A stretch of DNA of 6,156 bases from an uncultured Clostridia bacterium (GCA_946620335.1 CAMONF010000068.1:1-6156); one strand, 5' to 3'; positions 1-5,524 are shown, counted from the stretch's first letter. Numbers and translations are program-made. The notes: generated by a model not told the origin, from the sequence alone.

Positions 1-138
1 ACTGGGAATCAGGGACGGTTCCTTTTCCCACTTTTCATTTTTGAAAAGTGGGAAAAGGAACCGTCCCTGATTCCCACTTTCCCTCTTTTCCTTCTTCGAA
101 AAGTGGGAAAAGGAACCGTCCCTGATTCCCACTTTCCC
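1..138. repeat. Triple copy of a long intergenic inverted/direct repeat
   Basis: Three copies of one unit are visible. Copy 1 (3-36) and copy 2 (43-76) are perfect reverse complements with 34-bp arms around a 6-base AT-only loop. Copy 3 repeats copy 2 exactly: 43-83 and 98-138 are identical over 41 bp, separated by a pyrimidine-rich 14-bp linker. The unit contains the core GGGACGGTTCC and ends in GTGGGAAAAGG-like sequence. Transcribed in either direction it would fold into a very stable hairpin, and copies 2 and 3 would compete for copy 1. It lies directly downstream of the HMA gene on the minus strand. Its core resembles dispersed GGGACGGTTC-type repeats I recall from Firmicutes; a link to REP-type or IS200/IS605-like elements is inference only. 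A decayed copy occurs at 2346-2417. Confidence 0.93.
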
Positions 139-146
139 CTATATCC

Positions 147-365
147 TCACAGATAAATCACACAGTCATCCTCGACAGCCTTGCAGTTCTTCACCACATC
201 GGCCATGACCGCATTTACGTCCGCTCCGTCCTCGAACTCGACCTTCATCTTGAGGGCCATAAAATTCACGCTGGCGTCCTTCACACCCGGTGTCTTCTTG
301 GCGGCCTCCTCCATCTTGTTGGCGCAGTTGGCACAGTCTACCTCGATCTTGTATGTCTTCTTCAT
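147..365 (-). CDS. Small heavy-metal-associated (HMA) domain protein
   Basis: This 72-residue protein is a single ferredoxin-like HMA domain, the fold of soluble metallochaperones and of the N-terminal domains of metal-exporting P-type ATPases. The metal site is Asp10-Cys11-Ala-Asn-Cys14-Ala. The DCxxC form is typical of Cd/Zn/Pb-type ATPase domains (CadA, ZntA), whereas copper chaperones usually have MxCxxC, so a divalent soft metal is the likelier ligand. Two further cysteines (Cys61, Cys68) sit near the C terminus and might add ligands. No signal peptide or membrane segment is present, so it should be cytoplasmic. The start is supported by GAGGGA eight bases upstream. It lies 125 bp downstream of an arsR gene and has its own promoter and operator-like palindrome. 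An ATPase partner would be expected further left, outside the window. A role in delivering metal to such a pump is inferred. Confidence 0.92.
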   Translation of the reverse strand: MKKTYKIEVDCANCANKMEEAAKKTPGVKDASVNFMALKMKVEFEDGADVNAVMADVVKNCKAVEDDCVIYL

Positions 366-403
366 GGCTTATTCCCTCAGATTTGATAACGGTTTTCATA
401 TTA

Positions 404-433
404 CAAACATATGAGCAATCATTCATATGTTTG
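404..433. promoter_or_regulatory. Predicted ArsR/SmtB-type operator
   Basis: A perfect 11-bp inverted repeat (CAAACATATGA at 404-414, TCATATGTTTG at 423-433) surrounds an 8-bp spacer. The centre reads ATGAGCAATCATTCAT, close to the TGAAC/A...TTCA pattern of SmtB, CzrA and related operators. It covers the predicted transcription start of the HMA gene (about 432), so a bound repressor would block RNA polymerase. The ArsR protein encoded immediately upstream is the obvious candidate ligand. Whether it also controls arsR itself is unclear, because no similar palindrome was seen upstream of arsR. Confidence 0.72.
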
Positions 434-438
434 CCATT

Positions 439-466
439 ATTGTAGCACCCTTATCTCCCATGTCAA
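439..466 (-). promoter_or_regulatory. Sigma-A promoter of the HMA gene
   Basis: On the minus strand a perfect -35 box TTGACA (461-466) is followed after 16 bp by the -10 box TACAAT (439-444). The predicted start point is near 432, inside the inverted repeat at 404-433. The promoter lies downstream of the arsR stop codon (491-493), so the HMA gene can be expressed independently of arsR. Confidence 0.75.
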
Positions 467-490
467 TAGGTTTTCGGGTGCTTTTCATTT

Positions 491-850
491 TTATTCGCAG
501 ATGTGCTCCAGGCCCTGGTTGATGATGGTCCGGACGTGGTCGTCGGCCAGGAAATAAAAGACACTCTTCCCCTCCCGGCGGCTCCTGACCAGCTTTGCCT
601 GCTTGAGGATCTTGAGCTGGTGGGATACGGCCGACTGGGTCAGGTTCAGCGTCTCTGCCAGATCGCAGACGCAGATCTCCGACTCGAAGAGGGCGAAGAG
701 GATCCGGATCCTGGTGGAATCACCGAAGACCTTGAAGAGCTCGGCCAGGTCGTAGAGCAGGTCCTCGGACGGCATTTTTTCATTGACCAGCCGACAGCGG
801 TCCTCGTGAACAATGTGCTCCTCGCAGCACTCTACTTCTCCTATGGCCAT
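491..850 (-). CDS. ArsR/SmtB-family metal-sensing repressor (CadC-like)
   Basis: This 119-residue winged-helix regulator is a cytoplasmic dimer that releases operator DNA when it binds metal. The DNA-recognition segment is LTQSAVSHQLKILKQAKLV (residues 70-88), preceded by FGDSTRIRIL (42-51). Two metal sites can be read. An alpha3N-type site, as in CadC, is suggested by Cys60-Val-Cys62-Asp63 plus an N-terminal cluster (Cys8, Cys9, His12, His15, Cys19). An alpha5-type site, as in SmtB, is suggested by Asp103, His105, His116 and Glu119, which match the spacing of SmtB Asp104/His106/His117/Glu120. The start is supported by AGGAG about six bases upstream, and a shorter start would remove the N-terminal ligands. 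It probably represses the adjacent HMA gene through the palindrome at 404-433. The likely inducers are Cd, Pb or Zn; the actual metal cannot be settled from sequence. Confidence 0.94.
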   Translation of the reverse strand: MAIGEVECCEEHIVHEDRCRLVNEKMPSEDLLYDLAELFKVFGDSTRIRILFALFESEICVCDLAETLNLTQSAVSHQLKILKQAKLVRSRREGKSVFYFLADDHVRTIINQGLEHICE

Positions 851-873
851 ACATTTCTCCTATTCTGAAAGCC

Positions 874-906
874 GGTCCCGCTCTCCGGCAGGCGGAGGGC
901 GGGACC
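874..906. other. Strong stem-loop upstream of arsR
   Basis: Bases 874-887 pair with 893-906, giving 14 bp including one G-U, mostly G-C, with a 5-base loop. On the arsR (minus) strand it ends 13 bases before the AGGAG of arsR, so it would form in the arsR leader or at the end of a galE read-through transcript. No T-run follows on either strand, so it is not a standard intrinsic terminator. It could act as an mRNA-stabilising or processing structure. Confidence 0.7.
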
Positions 907-966
907 CTTATGGATTTCTCACAAAACAACCGTTCTTTTGGTTAACGTAAGATTCAGCCCCAAAAA

Positions 967-1060
967 TGTGGACATTGTGGATATTTTTGTGACTAACCCA
1001 AAATTTGCGGAATTGTCAAGCTTTTTTCATCCACATTAAAAACTTATCCACCGTGGATAA
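967..1060. other. Cluster of DnaA-box-like 9-mers
   Basis: Against the DnaA consensus TTATCCACA (reverse TGTGGATAA), matches are TGTGGACAT at 967-975 (7/9), TGTGGATAT at 976-984 (8/9, directly abutting the first), TCATCCACA at 1027-1035 (8/9), TTATCCACC at 1044-1052 (8/9) and CGTGGATAA at 1052-1060 (8/9). The last two share a base and form the perfect 17-bp palindrome TTATCCACCGTGGATAA. Orientations are mixed, and the region between is AT-rich relative to the flanking genes. No replication gene is nearby, so a DnaA titration or regulatory site is more likely than the chromosomal origin. Confidence 0.45.
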
Positions 1061-1231
1061 CCCGGGCATTTATTTCTCACCGATTCGTTCGATTAGGGCA
1101 AAACGCCGAAAATGCGCTGATTGTAATTTCATAGGACTGAGCCACACGGGCATCTACCGCAGGGTTGCAGCAGCCTCGGCATCACATACCGTTCTTTCTC
1201 CGCTCGCCCATCCCGGGTTCCACCGCTCTTC

Positions 1232-2248
1232 TTATTCCACGTACCCGTCCGGATTGCCGCTCTGCCATCTCCAGGCGTCCGCGCACATATCCTCCAGGGT
1301 CTTCTCCGCGGTCCAGCCCAGGACGTCGCGGGCCTTGGCCGGGTCGGAATAGCAGGTGGCGATGTCGCCGGGGCGGCGCGGGTCGATGACGTAAGGCAGG
1401 TCCTTGCCGCAGGCCTTGGAGAAGGCCTTGATGATATCGAGGACGCTGTAGCCGTGTCCGGTGCCCAGGTTGAAGATCTGGACGCCCGGGAGGGTCTCCA
1501 TGCCCTCGATGGCCTTGACGTGGCCCTTGGCCAGGTCTACGACGTGGATGTAGTCGCGGACGCCGGTGCCGTCGGGGGTATTGTAGTCATTTCCGAAGAC
1601 GTGGACCTTCTCCAGCTTGCCGGTGGCTACCTGGGCAACGTATGGAAGAAGGTTGTTGGGGATGCCCTTGGGATCCTCGCCGATCAGGCCGCTGGCATGG
1701 GCGCCGATGGGGTTGAAGTAGCGGAGCAGCATGACGCGCCACTCGTTGTCGCTTCTCCAGATGTCGGTCAGGATCCGCTCCTGCATGGCCTTGGTCTCGC
1801 CGTAGGGGTTGGTGCGCTCGCCCAGCGGGCACTCCTCGGTGATCGGCACGAAAGCCGGATCGCCGTAAACGGTGGCCGAGGAGGAGAAGACGATCTTCTT
1901 GACGCCATGATGGCGCATGACGTCCGTCAGCACCAGGGTGGACAGCAGGTTGTTCTCATAATACTCGATGGGCTTTCTGGTGGACTCTCCCACCGCCTTG
2001 TAGCCTGCGAAATGGATGACCGCATCCACCTTCTCCGCGTCAAAAACTTCGTTCATGGCCTTGCGGTCGCAGACGTCCACCTTGTAGAAGACCGGACGCA
2101 CGCCGGTGATGGTCTCGATCCGGTCGAGGACCATGGCCTTGGAATTGTAGAGGTTGTCCACGATGACGACCTCGAAGCCCGCATTGATTAGCTCGATCAC
2201 GGTATGGCTGCCGATAAAGCCGGTACCGCCTGTCACAAGTACTCTCAT
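1232..2248 (-). CDS. galE: UDP-glucose 4-epimerase
   Basis: GalE interconverts UDP-galactose and UDP-glucose with tightly bound NAD, the last step of the Leloir pathway, in the cytoplasm. The 338-residue product has the same length as E. coli GalE and aligns without visible gaps at key positions: the Rossmann motif GGTGFIG (7-13), Asp31 for the NAD ribose, Ser124 in SSSATVYG, and the catalytic pair Tyr149/Lys153 in NPYGETK. Residue 299 is Cys, where E. coli has Tyr and human GALE has Cys, which opens the possibility of UDP-GlcNAc/UDP-GalNAc conversion. The start at 2248 has AAGGAG five to six bases upstream and gives the normal N terminus MRVLVTGG. An in-frame ATG 12 codons further upstream has no ribosome binding site. 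It is the third gene of galK-galT-galE, 181 bp after galT. No terminator was seen after its stop. Confidence 0.97.
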   Translation of the reverse strand: MRVLVTGGTGFIGSHTVIELINAGFEVVIVDNLYNSKAMVLDRIETITGVRPVFYKVDVCDRKAMNEVFDAEKVDAVIHFAGYKAVGESTRKPIEYYENNLLSTLVLTDVMRHHGVKKIVFSSSATVYGDPAFVPITEECPLGERTNPYGETKAMQERILTDIWRSDNEWRVMLLRYFNPIGAHASGLIGEDPKGIPNNLLPYVAQVATGKLEKVHVFGNDYNTPDGTGVRDYIHVVDLAKGHVKAIEGMETLPGVQIFNLGTGHGYSVLDIIKAFSKACGKDLPYVIDPRRPGDIATCYSDPAKARDVLGWTAEKTLEDMCADAWRWQSGNPDGYVE

Positions 2249-2345
2249 TTTGTCTCCTTTGGATTCTTTCGCAAATGAATTCATGTGCCGTTATTTCCCT
2301 TCCGGCAGCGCTCTATGCCCTGCACAGGCGCGCCGGCGGGGTCTG

Positions 2346-2417
2346 ACTGGGATCAGGAGCGGCTTCTCTCCGTGTTTTCATTTGAGAGAAGGCGGAAAAG
2401 AAACCGTCCATGACTCC
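2346..2417. repeat. Decayed copy of the left-edge hairpin repeat
   Basis: This stretch can be aligned by eye with 1-75. Its left end reads ACTGGGATCAGG where the intact copy has ACTGGGAATCAGG. The middle keeps TTTTCATTT, and the right end reads AAACCGTCCATGACTCC where the intact copy has GGAACCGTCCCTGATTCC. Many point differences and a few indels have weakened the inverted repeat, so it is an old copy. It occupies the galT-galE spacer on the operon. Confidence 0.72.
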
Positions 2418-2429
2418 GCGTTATGTCTT

Positions 2430-3953
2430 TCAAAGCTGTCCAAGGAACCGCAGGAAGGCCGCGTGCCCCTCTTCCGTCCACTTGTAAACGCCCGCATCCT
2501 CCAGGACGCCGACGAAGACCCGGCCCACCTCCTCGCGGAGGACCTCGGTCATGTTGTCAGCGCTGATTCCGTCATGCTTCAGCACGGTCTCATAGACCCA
2601 GTCAGCGTGCTTTTCAATGGATGCGTTCTCCCGGACCCTGGCCGTGATGGCCTCGTCGGAGAGCCCCTCCGCCTTGCCGGCCGCGATGACCTCTCCCAGG
2701 ACCTGGAGCTCGTCCTTGAGGCGCGAGGGCAGGACCGCGAGGCCCATGACCTCGATGAGGCCGATATTTTCCTTCTTAATATGGAAGTATTCCGGTCTCG
2801 GATGGTAGACGCCCAGGGGTCTGTCCTCCGTCGTGATGTTGTTGCGGAGGGTCAGATCCAGCTCATACTTGCCGTCCGCGATGCGGGCGATGGGCGTGAT
2901 GGTGTTGTGGGGCACGCCCTCGGTCTCGGCGAAAATGAAAGCACTCTCGTCGGTATACCCTCTCCAGGCTGCCAGGACCTTGTCCGCCAAAGCCACCAGC
3001 CTGTCGGGATCCGTGCTGCGGATCCGGAAGACGGAGAGCGGCCACTTGACGATGCCCGACTCCACGTCCTCGAAGCCCGGGACCGTGAAGGGGATAGCGA
3101 TGGGTGCCTTGGCCATGGCGAAGGTGTAATGTCCGCCCTGGAAATGGTCGTGGGCCAGGATGGAACCGCCCACGATGGGCAGGTCAGCGTTGGACCCCAG
3201 GAAATAGTGGGGGAACTGCCCGACGAAGTCGAAGAGCTTCTTGAAGCAGGCGTGGTCGATCTTCATGGGCGTGTGCTGGAAATTAAAGCAGATGCAGTGC
3301 TCGTTGTAATACCCGTACGGGCTGTACTGCAGTCCCCAGGCCGAACCGTTGATGGTGATCGGGATGATCCGGTGGTTCTGGCGGGCCGGATGGTTCAGAT
3401 GACCGGCGTAGCCTTCATTTTCCGCGCAGAGCAGGCACTTGGGGTACTTGGTGGACCGGGCCTTGCCGGCGGCCGCGATGGCCTTGGGATCCTTCTCGGG
3501 CTTGGCCAGGTTGATGGTGATGTCGATGTCGCCGTAGTCGGAGGCCGACTTCCAGCGCACGTCCTTGACCGCGCGGTAGCGGCGGATATAGTCCGTGTCC
3601 TGGCTGAACTTGTAGTACCAGTCCGTAGCCGCCTCCGGGGAGACGGCGTACTTCTCGGCGAAGGTCCTCTGGACCTGGGCGGGCCTCGGCGTTAAGCAGT
3701 TCATGAGCCGGGTATCGAAGAGGTCACGATAGCCGATGCTGTCCTCGATGATCCCGCGGGCGACCGCCTCATCGAGGAGTTCCGCCAGGGTGGATTCCAG
3801 GTCTACATTTTCAAAATCCTCCTCCGGGTCCTCGTAGTACTCCTCATGGAAGCAGTCGAGGAGGAGGTTGGTGGTATAGAAGCGCTCATTTTCGGAAATG
3901 AGACCCGTCTCAAGCCCATAGGTGACCAGTTTTTTGATGGCCGTATTCAGCAT
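2430..3953 (-). CDS. galT: UDP-glucose-hexose-1-phosphate uridylyltransferase, class II
   Basis: GalT transfers UMP between UDP-glucose and galactose-1-phosphate, giving UDP-galactose and glucose-1-phosphate, the middle step of the Leloir pathway. The 507-residue length fits the class II family of Firmicutes (about 490-510), not the roughly 350-residue class I enzymes of E. coli type. Visible landmarks are an N-terminal helical part (1-130), Cys173-x-x-Cys176 in PKCLLCAENEG, the NHRIIPITING segment (193-203) and GGSILAHDHFQGGH (262-275). That last stretch holds His268 and His270, the likely nucleotidyl-transfer histidines. The start is supported by GGGAGGAG a few bases upstream. The gene begins 17 bp after the galK stop, so the two are surely co-transcribed. 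No frame disruption was seen. A long opposite-strand reading frame over it is a composition artefact. Confidence 0.97.
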   Translation of the reverse strand: MLNTAIKKLVTYGLETGLISENERFYTTNLLLDCFHEEYYEDPEEDFENVDLESTLAELLDEAVARGIIEDSIGYRDLFDTRLMNCLTPRPAQVQRTFAEKYAVSPEAATDWYYKFSQDTDYIRRYRAVKDVRWKSASDYGDIDITINLAKPEKDPKAIAAAGKARSTKYPKCLLCAENEGYAGHLNHPARQNHRIIPITINGSAWGLQYSPYGYYNEHCICFNFQHTPMKIDHACFKKLFDFVGQFPHYFLGSNADLPIVGGSILAHDHFQGGHYTFAMAKAPIAIPFTVPGFEDVESGIVKWPLSVFRIRSTDPDRLVALADKVLAAWRGYTDESAFIFAETEGVPHNTITPIARIADGKYELDLTLRNNITTEDRPLGVYHPRPEYFHIKKENIGLIEVMGLAVLPSRLKDELQVLGEVIAAGKAEGLSDEAITARVRENASIEKHADWVYETVLKHDGISADNMTEVLREEVGRVFVGVLEDAGVYKWTEEGHAAFLRFLGQL

Positions 3954-3970
3954 AGTCTCTCCTCCCTCAA

Positions 3971-5152
3971 TCAGACAGCGCGGACGCCGTCGCCTGCGGA
4001 CACTACATAGAACTCGGCCTCGATGCCGGTCTTCTCGGTGTAGATGCTGCCCACATGCTCCTTGAAGGCGTCGATGGCGTCATTTTCCACGATGCTGACG
4101 GTGCAGCCGCCGAAACCGCCGCCGGTGATCCGGCTGCCGTAGACGCCCTTGACCTCGCGGGCCAGTCTCACCAGAAGGTCGATCTCCTCACAGGAGACCT
4201 CATAGTCGTCCCTGAGGGAGTCGTGGGAGGCGTTCATGAGCTGGCCGAAGCGGGCGATGTCGTTGGCCCTGAGGGCGCTGACCGCCTGGATGGTCCGCTG
4301 GTTCTCATAGACCGCATGGCGGGCCCGGCGCTCCACGACGGAGCCTACGCCCAGGAGATCCTTGTAGGTCTCGAACTGGTCGGTGCTCATGTCGCCGAGG
4401 GAATTGATGTCCACTGCCTTCTTAAAGGTCTTCAGGGCCTTGGCGCACTCGTTCCTGCGGTCGTTGTAGGGGGAGCCGATCAGGGAGTGCTTGACCTTGG
4501 AATTGACGATGACGATGGAGGCGCTGCCAAGCTGCAGCGGCGCATAGTCATACTTTAAGGTGTTGGTATCCAGGAAAATGGCATGGTCCTTCCGTCCCAT
4601 GGCGGAGGCGAACTGGTCCATGATGCCGCACTGCATGCCGTTGTAGTTATTTTCACCGTACTGGCCGAAGAGAGCGAGATCCACGTCAGTAACGTCCTCA
4701 AAGCCAAAGGTGTCGCGGACCATGATGCCGGTCAGGACTTCCAGGGAAGCCGAGGAGGAGAGGCCGGACCCGTTGGGGATGTCACCGGCAACGGCGATAT
4801 CAAGGCCGAAGGGAATCTCGTAGCCCTTCTGCATAAAGGTCCAGATCACGCCCTCCGGGTAGGCCGACCAGCGGCGGCTCTTTCCGAGGACCGGCTCCAG
4901 CTCGTCCAGGCTGTTCTCGTAGATGCCGGACTTTTCAAAATTCAGGGAGAAGAAACGAAGACGCCTGTCGCTGCGCTTCCGCACAGCCCCGTAGGTGCCC
5001 AGGGTCAGCGCGCAGGGGAAGACATGGCCGCCGTTGTAATCGGTATGCTCTCCGATCAGGTTCACTCGACCGGGCGCGAAGAAAGTCTTGACGTCCTCCT
5101 CAGTCCCGCCGTAGATCTCAAGAAACTTCTTTAATACCGCTTTAATGTCCAT
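3971..5152 (-). CDS. galK: Galactokinase
   Basis: GalK phosphorylates galactose with ATP to galactose-1-phosphate, the entry step of the Leloir pathway. This 393-residue protein of the GHMP kinase family has all three family motifs: the galactokinase signature GRVNLIGEHTDYNGG (28-42, with Arg29 the transition-state arginine), the ATP-binding loop GDIPNGSGLSSSAS (123-136) and the C-terminal ITGGGFGGC (342-350). Asp179 in IMDQFASAMG is the expected catalytic base. Length is normal for bacterial enzymes (380-400). The start is supported by GGAGG four bases upstream, which is slightly close but usable, and gives a normal N terminus. It is the first gene of the galKTE operon and follows a promoter at 5223-5251. 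The cytoplasmic enzyme would act on galactose imported by a transporter encoded elsewhere. Confidence 0.97.
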   Translation of the reverse strand: MDIKAVLKKFLEIYGGTEEDVKTFFAPGRVNLIGEHTDYNGGHVFPCALTLGTYGAVRKRSDRRLRFFSLNFEKSGIYENSLDELEPVLGKSRRWSAYPEGVIWTFMQKGYEIPFGLDIAVAGDIPNGSGLSSSASLEVLTGIMVRDTFGFEDVTDVDLALFGQYGENNYNGMQCGIMDQFASAMGRKDHAIFLDTNTLKYDYAPLQLGSASIVIVNSKVKHSLIGSPYNDRRNECAKALKTFKKAVDINSLGDMSTDQFETYKDLLGVGSVVERRARHAVYENQRTIQAVSALRANDIARFGQLMNASHDSLRDDYEVSCEEIDLLVRLAREVKGVYGSRITGGGFGGCTVSIVENDAIDAFKEHVGSIYTEKTGIEAEFYVVSAGDGVRAV

Positions 5153-5184
5153 AAAGCCTCCGATTAGGTAGAATTTCTTTGGTT

Positions 5185-5219
5185 AGTGTTGCCAAAATCA
5201 AGACCGGTTTCTCAACACT
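5185..5219. promoter_or_regulatory. Candidate gal operator
   Basis: A perfect 7-bp inverted repeat, AGTGTTG (5185-5191) and CAACACT (5213-5219), flanks 21 bp. Inside it lies AAGACCGGTTTC (5200-5211), an imperfect palindrome centred on CCGG that matches ten of twelve positions of the GAAACCGGTTTC type bound by many LacI/GalR-family repressors. Both lie at or just downstream of the predicted galK transcription start (about 5216), suited to repression. No regulator gene is in the window, so the binding protein is unknown. The outer repeat could instead act as a leader hairpin. Confidence 0.45.
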
Positions 5220-5222
5220 CTC

Positions 5223-5251
5223 ATTTTACTCAACCTGCCCTGCAAATTCAA
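5223..5251 (-). promoter_or_regulatory. Sigma-A promoter of galKTE
   Basis: On the minus strand the -35 box TTGAAT (5246-5251) and the -10 box TAAAAT (5223-5228) are separated by exactly 17 bp. Predicted transcription would start near 5216, about 64 bases before the galK ATG. No other promoter of similar quality was seen between the palindrome at 5296-5361 and galK. Confidence 0.68.
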
Positions 5252-5295
5252 CTGTCGTAATGTGGAACTTTATGGCTAAATGTGTATAAGATCAG

Positions 5296-5361
5296 CACCT
5301 GGAGAATATGAGAGCCGGAGGACAAGCTGGCTTGTCCTCCGGCTCTCATATTCTCCAGGTG
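5296..5361. repeat. Perfect 66-bp palindrome (32-bp arms, 2-base spacer)
   Basis: Bases 5296-5327 are the exact reverse complement of 5330-5361, separated by TG. The arms include GGAGAATATGAGAGCC and GGAGGACAAGC. There is no mismatch in 32 bp, which implies recent origin or active maintenance. No T-run follows on either strand, so it is not a simple terminator. It lies about 45 bp upstream of the gal -35 box and about 210 bp upstream of the trmB -35 box. Confidence 0.97.
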
Positions 5362-5362
5362 T

Positions 5363-5434
5363 CCAAGGCGCGAAGCGACTCGGCCTTCCCACAGCGAGGG
5401 ATGCATAGCATCCCGAGCCTGCGGGATGCTGATC
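5363..5434. repeat. Direct-repeat unit A with internal hairpins
   Basis: This is the first copy of a repeat beginning CCAAGGCGCGAAGCGACTCGG. The first 43 bases are identical to unit B, 91 bp to the right. It contains the hairpin GGGATGC-ATA-GCATCCC (5398-5414). A second GGGATGC at 5423-5429 could pair with the same GCATCCC, giving two mutually exclusive stems. It has no coding potential. Confidence 0.92.
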
Positions 5435-5453
5435 TTATCACCCTCCCCCATCG

Positions 5454-5524
5454 CCAAGGCGCGAAGCGACTCGGCCTTCCCACAGCGAGGGATGCAGCGC
5501 ATCCCGAGCCTGGGGGTGCTGACC
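5454..5524. repeat. Direct-repeat unit B with internal hairpin
   Basis: This is the second copy of the unit at 5363-5434. It keeps the GGGATGC/GCATCCC stem (5489-5505) while the 3-base loop differs (AGC instead of ATA). The region matching the second GGGATGC of unit A has changed by substitutions and a one-base deletion, so only one hairpin remains. It ends about 47 bp before the trmB -35 box. Confidence 0.92.

Larger units (their letters stand above)
851..1231. other. Gene-free 381-bp spacer between galE and arsR
   Basis: No coding region is supported here. The short plus-strand reading frame that crosses it also runs into galE on the opposite strand and has no recognisable domain. The spacer holds a strong stem-loop (874-906) and a cluster of DnaA-box-like sequences (967-1060). 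The stretch from about 1061 to 1231 shows nothing I recognise: there is no tRNA cloverleaf and no U-tract terminator for galE. A minus-strand TTGACA occurs at 1014-1019, but no acceptable -10 box follows at the right distance, so the arsR promoter remains unassigned. Confidence 0.7.
5286..5438. repeat. Possible 153-bp element bounded by 12-bp inverted repeats
   Basis: ATAAGATCAGCA at 5286-5297 is the exact reverse complement of TGCTGATCTTAT at 5427-5438. The bounded segment contains the 66-bp palindrome and direct-repeat unit A. It encodes nothing and has no obvious target-site duplication (flanks GTGT and CACC). A MITE-like element is one reading. Another is that the left end is an inverted copy of the repeat-unit end, since TGCTGA-type ends also occur at unit B. 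Confidence 0.5.

Noticed and set aside
444..482. Inverted repeat AGCACCC/GGGTGCT followed by TTTT on the plus strand, as a terminator
   Set aside because: The loop is 25 bases, no plus-strand gene precedes it, and the stretch between the arms holds the HMA promoter.
1014..1019. Minus-strand TTGACA as the arsR -35 box
   Set aside because: No -10-like hexamer lies 16-19 bp downstream, so a promoter call is not supported.
967..1060. Chromosomal replication origin
   Set aside because: No dnaA, dnaN, rpmH or gyrase gene is near, no strong AT-rich unwinding tract is seen, and the boxes are imperfect.
1005..1352. Plus-strand open frame over the DnaA-box region and galE end
   Set aside because: It has no domain, ends antisense to galE, and has no ribosome binding site.
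2249..2284. Upstream ATG extending GalE by 12 residues
   Set aside because: There is no ribosome binding site before it, whereas AAGGAG fits the ATG at 2248 and gives the standard N terminus.
2154..3695. Long plus-strand open frame (513 codons) across galT and the galE end
   Set aside because: It lies antisense to galT and galE, has no recognisable domain, and its Val/Asp/Gly/Leu-rich product is the usual mirror of GC-rich codons.
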